Notes under the pieces: model-generated
Told to the model about the DNA's origin: nothing
Seen by the model: only the letters and a program-made list of their open reading frames with translations
The model's database searches: none
Program-made: the position numbers and the translations under genes
DNA from: Chelonoidis abingdonii
Taxonomy: Eukaryota > Chordata > Testudines > Testudinidae
DNA length: 64,000 nt
NCBI RefSeq assembly: GCF_003597395.2
Contig: NC_133770.1
Location: forward strand, 95,190,462-95,254,461
Direction of reading: 5' to 3'
Shown here: positions 57,427 through 64,000 of the stretch, piece by piece
Position numbering within the stretch: the stretch's first letter is position 1
Layout of the letters: the number at the start of each line of letters is the position of its first letter

Positions 57427-58827
57427 AGCAAAGAGGTGTGGCCTCCCTCAGAGACTGACAGCGAGGGATGGCCACACACCCCTCCACACCTACAGACTGT
57501 TAAATCCACTTTCACTAAGAGAGTACCTTGTCCCCTTGCTGGGCTGTGTGGCAGGGCAGCTCTAATGGCTTGGAGCCCTGCTGGCTTCAAGTCTGCAGAT
57601 GGTTCCTTCTCCTGTGACATCCCTCAGGGAGGACAGAATCTCTACAGTACCAAGCAGCTGCACATAAAAGTTAATACAGTCTCAGTCCATATGTGGTATC
57701 TGTGCTGATTCCTCATGGAGTTAGTAGAGGAATGATGTGCATTTCACTGGCCCTATCCACTCCTCCCAAGCAGATCCTCAGCACTACAGATAGGCTTCTG
57801 CAGGGCCTAATGGATTAAGAGGGTAGATTGCCAATTTTGGTTGGATGTATTCCTGGAGGTTTCATCACACGACAGAGAATCCCAGAGGGTTGGCAACCCT
57901 TTAAGAGGGGAATGATGCCCTAGATACACACTTCCCATTTCTGTGCCTAAATTATAAGGATCCATGGAATGAAGGATATGGCTCTGAGTATGCACAGAGT
58001 TAAACTTAGTAAAAACCTCAGGACTTGGTCCAGCATTAGACATATCCACACTGTAATTAACTGTATATACAGTAATTATGCTCTAAATAGAACATTAACA
58101 AAGGGATCATTAAATCCTCAAAAGTAACTGAATCAATAATTTAATTCCACATTTATTTTCCTAGTAAAATTAGACTTGGCTCTCAGAACAAATGAGACAA
58201 AAAATAACACCATACCACTATGTAAGTTTTCATGCTTTATGAATTCATTTTAATCTTTCACACTGTATGAACTCATGTTCTTCAGTGCTACTGGGGATAC
58301 CGGTGCAAGCAGTAAACAGATCAATGTACTGTGGTCTCGTGTACATTGTACATTCATGCAAAACATATTTAGAAATGGGGGAAAAAATACCACACACAGT
58401 CTTGGAGTGTCTTTTCCCCCTCCACCACACAAGTCATATACCAATAAAAAAATCAACATGCAATCCTCACTAAATATTAAAAACAGTAAGGCATTGATTC
58501 AAACAGGCTTTTTTGTTTTTCACTTGAGGTTTTTTTTTTTCTGTTGCACAAATGAGCCAACAATCCATAGTAATAAAAAATTAGAGTCCATGGAGGGCAA
58601 CAAAAATGATTAGGGGGTTGGAGCACATGATTTATGAGAAGAGGCTGAGGGAACTGGAATTGTTTAGTCTGAGGGGGTTCCAATGAGGATGGATCTAGAC
58701 TGTTCTCAGTGGTAGCAGACGACAGAACAAGGAGTAATGGTCTCAAGTTGCAGTGTGGGAGGTCTAGGTTCGATATTAGGAAAAACTTTTTCACTAGGAG
58801 GGTGATGAAGCCCTGGAATGGGTTACC
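57377..58827. repeat. Large direct duplication, copy 1
   Basis: From a 13-base poly-C run to about 58827 this segment reappears at 60750-62200, always at an offset of exactly 3373. I saw no difference until 58800, then three mismatches (58801, 58805, 58812) before the two copies part at 58828. Comparison was by eye, and by identical translated frames in both copies. Confidence 0.93.
58591..58827 (+). mobile_element. CR1 LINE, 3' part of ORF2, cut short
   Basis: Codes for the familiar CR1 ORF2 end: [20 protein letters not shown] then WNGLP in 58709-58830. The 3' UTR and terminal repeat that follow in the second copy are absent here; sequence changes abruptly after 'ggaatgggttacc'. Confidence 0.85.
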
Positions 58828-58849
58828 CCATCGGAGCTTTCCCAGGAAT

Positions 58850-59612
58850 GTGGCTTGGCTGGTAAGAAATTCAATCATGCATGGACATGTGACTTGCTCA
58901 TGTGACTCCAAAACTCCATCTTGGAGCTGGACTTTGCATAGAAGAGAGGAAGAGGTCTCCACTCACAAGAGTCCATTTAAGCCTGTGAGAGACCCCTCAA
59001 TTTTCTCTTCAGCTGGTGAACGAGACTGGAACAAAGGACAGTAACTACAGAGGGTATGAGTGATTGCTGGACCCAGACTAGGAGGAAACTAGTCTGTAAA
59101 AGGAAGCTTACTGGGACTGGTGAGCTTTTATTTGTATTCAATTTTCTTAGACATAGACTTGAGTGTTCTATTTTATTTTACTTGGTAATTCACTTTGTTC
59201 TGTCTGTTACTACTTGGAACCACTTAAAACTCACTTTCTGTATCTAATAAAATCACTTTTTACTTAACCCAGAGTATGTATTAATACTTGGGGGGGCAAA
59301 CAGCTGTGCATATATCTCTATCTGTGTTATAGAAGGTGAACAATTTATGAGTAAAACGGATTTATTTGGGGTTTAGACCCCATTGGAAGTTGGGCATCTG
59401 AGTGTTAAAGACAGGAACACTTCTGCTTTCAGGTTAAGTCTGCAGTTTTGGGGCATGAGGTTCAGATCCTGGGTCTGTGTTAGAGCAGACAGGTGTGTCT
59501 GGCTCAGCAAGACGGTGCTGGAGTCCCAGACTGGCAGGGAAAGCGGGGGCAGAACTAGTCTTGGCACATCAGTTGGCAGTTCCCAAGGGGGTTTCTGTGG
59601 TCCAGCCTATCA
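58850..59612 (+). repeat. LTR-like repeat (tentative)
   Basis: The sequence resembles a turtle LTR: 'catggacatgtgacttgctc', 'ccaaaactccatcttggagc', 'aacaaaggacagtaactaca', an 'aataaaatcacttttta' poly(A) region at 59246, and the end 'ggcagttcccaagggggttt' / 'cctatcaca'. No partner LTR is seen. Confidence 0.45.
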
Positions 59613-60645
59613 CATGATGGACAGTGCCTATCCCAGTAAGATTCAATCTCCTTTGAGGTCTCCAGGTGCTATTGTAATACAACTCAAAATCCTGAGTGAA
59701 GATAAGGGAACCTCAGTCGAATAGGATAGAAGGACCTTTTGAGTGATATCCAAGCCAAACTGCTCTTGCCCATCACTGCTTCCAACCACTGAGACAATGC
59801 AGGGGAAAGCCATGCAGGAAGTAGTTTTGAAGCTATGAGGTGTTTTTCCTCTAATCATAAAACTTTTCAGGAAGGGAATGTACGCCTTGCTTGTTACAGC
59901 TTTTAGGCAATGACATATGGATTGGCCTTCTGAGGGCGGAAAAAAGCCTCCAAACTCCTTAAGGAGGAAGCCTGCACTAAAGCACTGAACACTGTTTTGT
60001 TTGGATTTTATGCCTCAGAGATAACCTGACTCTCCATTAAGCTGATACACGGTTGAATGCTTATGATAACAATTTGTTACAAGAGTAATAAAGTAGAGTG
60101 CATATTTAATAACTTTTTGCTGAATGCAGGGACTTAGGAACCCTCTAGGCAACACACTGAAGTAGTAAAAGGATGGCAAATGGTAAATCAACAATGAAGG
60201 GAAGAGAACACCACGTTTTAGGGGTCACGATGCAGCACGAGTGAAGGTTGTCACTATTGCTGGAGCACTGGTAAAGTAGCCAGGGAGAGGACCAGACAAA
60301 GTGCCACCCCACTGGATGCGTTGCCACTCTCATTCATGCTCCCCAGGCTCACTTCTAAGCTGATGCTTTAATTCTAGCAAGCTCCAGGAGTGTGCAATTA
60401 CCATTGGGCCAAGCTGTCAGGGAACTAGGAGTTAGCTATACTGGGTTCTACTCTGCCACATTTGGGAACGCACTCAACTTCCCTGCATCCTGGCTGCCCC
60501 TCCTGCCAGAGGGCACTAATACCTACCCACAAGGCAGGTAGTTCATTAATATTTATAAAGCATTTGGAGATCCTTGGATGCACAAGGTGACATACGTTTT
60601 TAATGATGTAAATGTTTCAAATTATTAGACATTGAGGACCAGAAA

Positions 60646-60749
60646 NNNNNNNNNNNNNNNNNNNNNNNNNNNNNNNNNNNNNNNNNNNNNNNNNNNNNNN
60701 NNNNNNNNNNNNNNNNNNNNNNNNNNNNNNNNNNNNNNNNNNNNNNNNN
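60646..60749. other. Assembly gap (104 N)
   Basis: N run ending exactly at the poly-C run that starts duplication copy 2. Confidence 0.99.
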
Positions 60750-62200
60750 CCCCCCCCCCCCCGCCGCCCTTTGACAGACTGCTACCCCAGGAGCGTGACA
60801 GCAAAGAGGTGTGGCCTCCCTCAGAGACTGACAGCGAGGGATGGCCACACACCCCTCCACACCTACAGACTGTTAAATCCACTTTCACTAAGAGAGTACC
60901 TTGTCCCCTTGCTGGGCTGTGTGGCAGGGCAGCTCTAATGGCTTGGAGCCCTGCTGGCTTCAAGTCTGCAGATGGTTCCTTCTCCTGTGACATCCCTCAG
61001 GGAGGACAGAATCTCTACAGTACCAAGCAGCTGCACATAAAAGTTAATACAGTCTCAGTCCATATGTGGTATCTGTGCTGATTCCTCATGGAGTTAGTAG
61101 AGGAATGATGTGCATTTCACTGGCCCTATCCACTCCTCCCAAGCAGATCCTCAGCACTACAGATAGGCTTCTGCAGGGCCTAATGGATTAAGAGGGTAGA
61201 TTGCCAATTTTGGTTGGATGTATTCCTGGAGGTTTCATCACACGACAGAGAATCCCAGAGGGTTGGCAACCCTTTAAGAGGGGAATGATGCCCTAGATAC
61301 ACACTTCCCATTTCTGTGCCTAAATTATAAGGATCCATGGAATGAAGGATATGGCTCTGAGTATGCACAGAGTTAAACTTAGTAAAAACCTCAGGACTTG
61401 GTCCAGCATTAGACATATCCACACTGTAATTAACTGTATATACAGTAATTATGCTCTAAATAGAACATTAACAAAGGGATCATTAAATCCTCAAAAGTAA
61501 CTGAATCAATAATTTAATTCCACATTTATTTTCCTAGTAAAATTAGACTTGGCTCTCAGAACAAATGAGACAAAAAATAACACCATACCACTATGTAAGT
61601 TTTCATGCTTTATGAATTCATTTTAATCTTTCACACTGTATGAACTCATGTTCTTCAGTGCTACTGGGGATACCGGTGCAAGCAGTAAACAGATCAATGT
61701 ACTGTGGTCTCGTGTACATTGTACATTCATGCAAAACATATTTAGAAATGGGGGAAAAAATACCACACACAGTCTTGGAGTGTCTTTTCCCCCTCCACCA
61801 CACAAGTCATATACCAATAAAAAAATCAACATGCAATCCTCACTAAATATTAAAAACAGTAAGGCATTGATTCAAACAGGCTTTTTTGTTTTTCACTTGA
61901 GGTTTTTTTTTTTCTGTTGCACAAATGAGCCAACAATCCATAGTAATAAAAAATTAGAGTCCATGGAGGGCAACAAAAATGATTAGGGGGTTGGAGCACA
62001 TGATTTATGAGAAGAGGCTGAGGGAACTGGAATTGTTTAGTCTGAGGGGGTTCCAATGAGGATGGATCTAGACTGTTCTCAGTGGTAGCAGACGACAGAA
62101 CAAGGAGTAATGGTCTCAAGTTGCAGTGTGGGAGGTCTAGGTTCGATATTAGGAAAAACTTTTTCACTAGGAGTGTGGTGAAGCACTGGAATGGGTTACC
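60750..62200. repeat. Large direct duplication, copy 2
   Basis: Near-identical to 57377-58827, offset 3373. It starts at the gap edge within the poly-C run. Confidence 0.93.
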
Positions 62201-62360
62201 TAGGGAGGTGGTGGAATCTCCTTCCTTAAAGGTTTTTACGGTCAGGCTTCACAAAGTCCTGGCTGGGATGATTTAGTTGGGGATTGGTCCTGCTTCGAGT
62301 AGAGGGTTGGACTAGATGATCTCCTGAGGTCCCTTCCAACCCTGATATTCTATGATTCTA
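61964..62360 (+). mobile_element. CR1 LINE 3' end, complete tail
   Basis: The ORF2 C-terminus ([34 protein letters not shown]) is followed by the standard CR1 3' UTR 'gattggtcctgcttcgag', 'ggactagatgatctcctgag' and the terminal 'tattctatgattcta'. The 3' UTR is the tail shared with the SINEs. Confidence 0.95.
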
Positions 62361-62371
62361 AGTTAGAAGTA

Positions 62372-62754
62372 CAGTAGAACTTCAGAGTTACGAACTGACC
62401 GGTCAACCACACACCTCATTTGCAACCAGAAGTACGCAATCAGGCAGCAGCAGAGCCAATAATAAAAAGCAAATACAGCACTTTGTTAAACATAAACTAC
62501 TAAAAAAGAAAGGGAAAGTTTAAAAACATTTTTTGACAAGGTAAGGAAACCATTTCTGTTCTCATTTCAATTAAATTAAGATGGTTAAAAGCAGAATTTT
62601 TCTTCACATAGTAAAGTTTCAAAGCTGTATTAAGTCAATGTTCACTTGTAAACTTTTGAAAGAACAACCACAATGTTTTGTTCTGAGTTACCAACAGTTC
62701 AGAGTTATGAACAACCTCCATTCCTGAGGTGTTCGTAACTCTGAGGTTCTGCTG
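62372..62754. mobile_element. Tigger-like (pogo, Tc1/mariner) MITE
   Basis: Ends CAGTAGAACTTCAGAGTTAC and, inverted, CAGCAGAACCTCAGAGTTAC, flanked by TA (62370-62371 and 62755-62756). About 383 bp; internal region has no transposase, so it is an internally deleted, non-autonomous copy. Confidence 0.9.
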
Positions 62755-63633
62755 TATTGTTATTTTCCCTGTTCTGACAAGCAGATATTATGTAAGATTA
62801 GTTTTGCTTTATGGTCAATTTGAGAGGCTTCCTTTACACTTGGCACAAAAACAGCTTCAGGGCATTACAGTTCAAGTTTAATAAGATCAGTTTAATCAAT
62901 GCAGGGCAGACTGCTTATCTAGCTTATTTTGCTTTGGTGTATACTGGTGTGAGAAATCACAGTTCCCAGCACAAAGAGAACAATATCAAGTATCAGTCCC
63001 ACAGAGTATGGTGCAGTCAGGATACTCTCCAGTGGCCTAAAGTTCACAAACCACATTAGTATACTTACATTTTGCTACTCAGTGAAAGGTACTTTTGGCA
63101 ACAAGAAGAAAAGGATTGTTCTTGTCTCTTTCTTGGGGAGAGGGTGAAAGGAGGAAGGTATGGAAACCTACCTTCAGGCATTTATTAAACCTAACAGTGT
63201 GAGGCTCTTTGCCTTTAAGAAAGGTAGATGCTGTTTAAGGGCAAGTTTTCAAAGTGACCTCAACCTAGTCTCTAAATGTGTGCCAATCTAAGTGCTGGAT
63301 CATGTGAAATCTTAAACAAAATTTTGGGCACACAGTTTTGGTTGTGCATGCAGAACTGAAAGTGTATATTAACTGACCACGTTTGAAAATTTAGCCAAGG
63401 TATTTAAAAAACAATTAAATTCCAGCTGTCTAACAGTGGAAATTTGTCACCTTCACTATGAACCTAACCAAAACAGTGTTGGGGCAGAGAAGGGTTTTCT
63501 ATTGCTACAATGTAAGCAATTCCATGGAACTGAAGTAGCATGTCACAAACATGTCTAAGAAATGATAAATGTGAAATAGAAGTAAAATGGAGAAAACAGC
63601 CCAAAATAAAATACAACCCCGGAGATTCTTGCA

Positions 63634-63758
63634 TAGGGTGACCATATTGTAAGTGTGAAAAATCGGGACACTTTTATTTTCGGCGGAAGTATTTAGGGGA
63701 AGACAAAGCCCCTAATACTGGGATGGTCCTGATAATACCGGGACGTCTGGTCACGCTA
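63634..63758. mobile_element. Short MITE with TAGGGTGAC ends
   Basis: Left 'tagggtgaccatattgta' and inverted right 'tagcgtgaccagacgtcc'; interior 'aaaatcgggaca' and 'ataccgggacgtc'. 125 bp, same end type as 44449-45441. Confidence 0.75.
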
Positions 63759-63822
63759 CCCTTACATCAATCTAATATCATGTGCCTATTCGGGGATGCA
63801 TGTGCCAATGGAGCTTTTGGAT

Positions 63823-64000
63823 TCATAGATTCATAGATTCTAAGACTAGAAGGGACCTCGAGAGGTCATCGAGTCCAGTCCCCTGCCCTCATGGCAGGAC
63901 CAAATACTGTCTAGACTATCCTGGATAGACATTTATCTAACCTACTCTTAAATATCTCCAGAGATGGTGATTCCACAACCTCCCTAGGCAATTTATTCCA
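63823..64000 (-). mobile_element. CR1 LINE 3' end, reverse orientation, runs off the window
   Basis: 'attcatagattctaagacta', 'gaagggacctcgagaggtca' and 'acaacctccctaggcaattt' are the reverse complement of a CR1 3' end and the end of ORF2. It continues beyond 64000. Confidence 0.9.

Larger units (their letters stand above)
53797..64000 (-). other. MATCAP2: MATCAP2 upstream intron or 5' region
   Basis: The next upstream exon must end one base into a codon (G + AA). I did not find a convincing short exon, a CpG island or a promoter in this region. Apart from repeats, a gap and a duplication, 54994-56571, 59613-60645 and 62757-63633 contain nothing I can name. The presence of N and of duplicated sequence means that an exon could be missing from the assembly. 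Confidence 0.6.

Noticed and set aside
58709..59044. 111-residue frame that starts like CR1 and then changes
   Set aside because: The first third is the CR1 ORF2 end; the rest is a chance continuation into LTR-like sequence after the break at about 58828.

Overview
The window is vertebrate nuclear DNA, most likely from a cryptodiran turtle. The best evidence is three tRNA-derived SINEs (11251-11437, 14504-14690, 14707-14885) with a RNA polymerase III A box and B box and a tail shared with CR1 LINEs. This SINE type is known from hidden-necked turtles. CR1 LINEs and many short non-autonomous DNA transposons make up most of the other recognisable repeats. The window is mostly intron and intergenic sequence; protein-coding exons cover about 1.9 kb of 64 kb.

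Two genes point at each other tail to tail. On the plus strand, 7258-7452 and 7703-7902 are the last two coding exons of EEPD1 (endonuclease/exonuclease/phosphatase family domain containing 1), so 1-7257 is EEPD1 intron. On the minus strand, six exons between 53796 and 25085 encode almost all of MATCAP2 (KIAA0895), a tubulin tyrosine carboxypeptidase. All its splice phases agree, and the metalloprotease motif HEIGTH is split across an intron. Only a short N-terminal segment is missing. EEPD1 and KIAA0895 are also convergent neighbours on human chromosome 7p, so the order looks conserved. About 14 kb lies between the two 3' ends.

Layout: 1-7257 EEPD1 intron with transposon and LTR-like repeats; 7258-8190 EEPD1 3' end; 8191-21929 intergenic, with SINEs, a nested hAT pair, a minisatellite containing an N gap, and LTR-like sequence; 21930-25084 probable MATCAP2 3' UTR; 25085-53796 MATCAP2 exons and repeat-rich introns; 53797-64000 upstream intron or 5' flank. 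The last part holds a second N gap flanked by a near-identical 1.45 kb direct duplication, which looks more like an assembly problem than biology.

I found no operon, CRISPR array, complete virus or new defence or biosynthetic system, and I do not think one is hidden here. The most useful observations are the duplication around the 60.7 kb gap, nested hAT insertions with intact 8-bp target duplications, several perfect or near-perfect inverted repeats, a dispersed 13-mer, and a poly(U)/poly(A) pair in the MATCAP2 3' UTR. Repeat names come from pattern recognition and terminal structure, not a database search.
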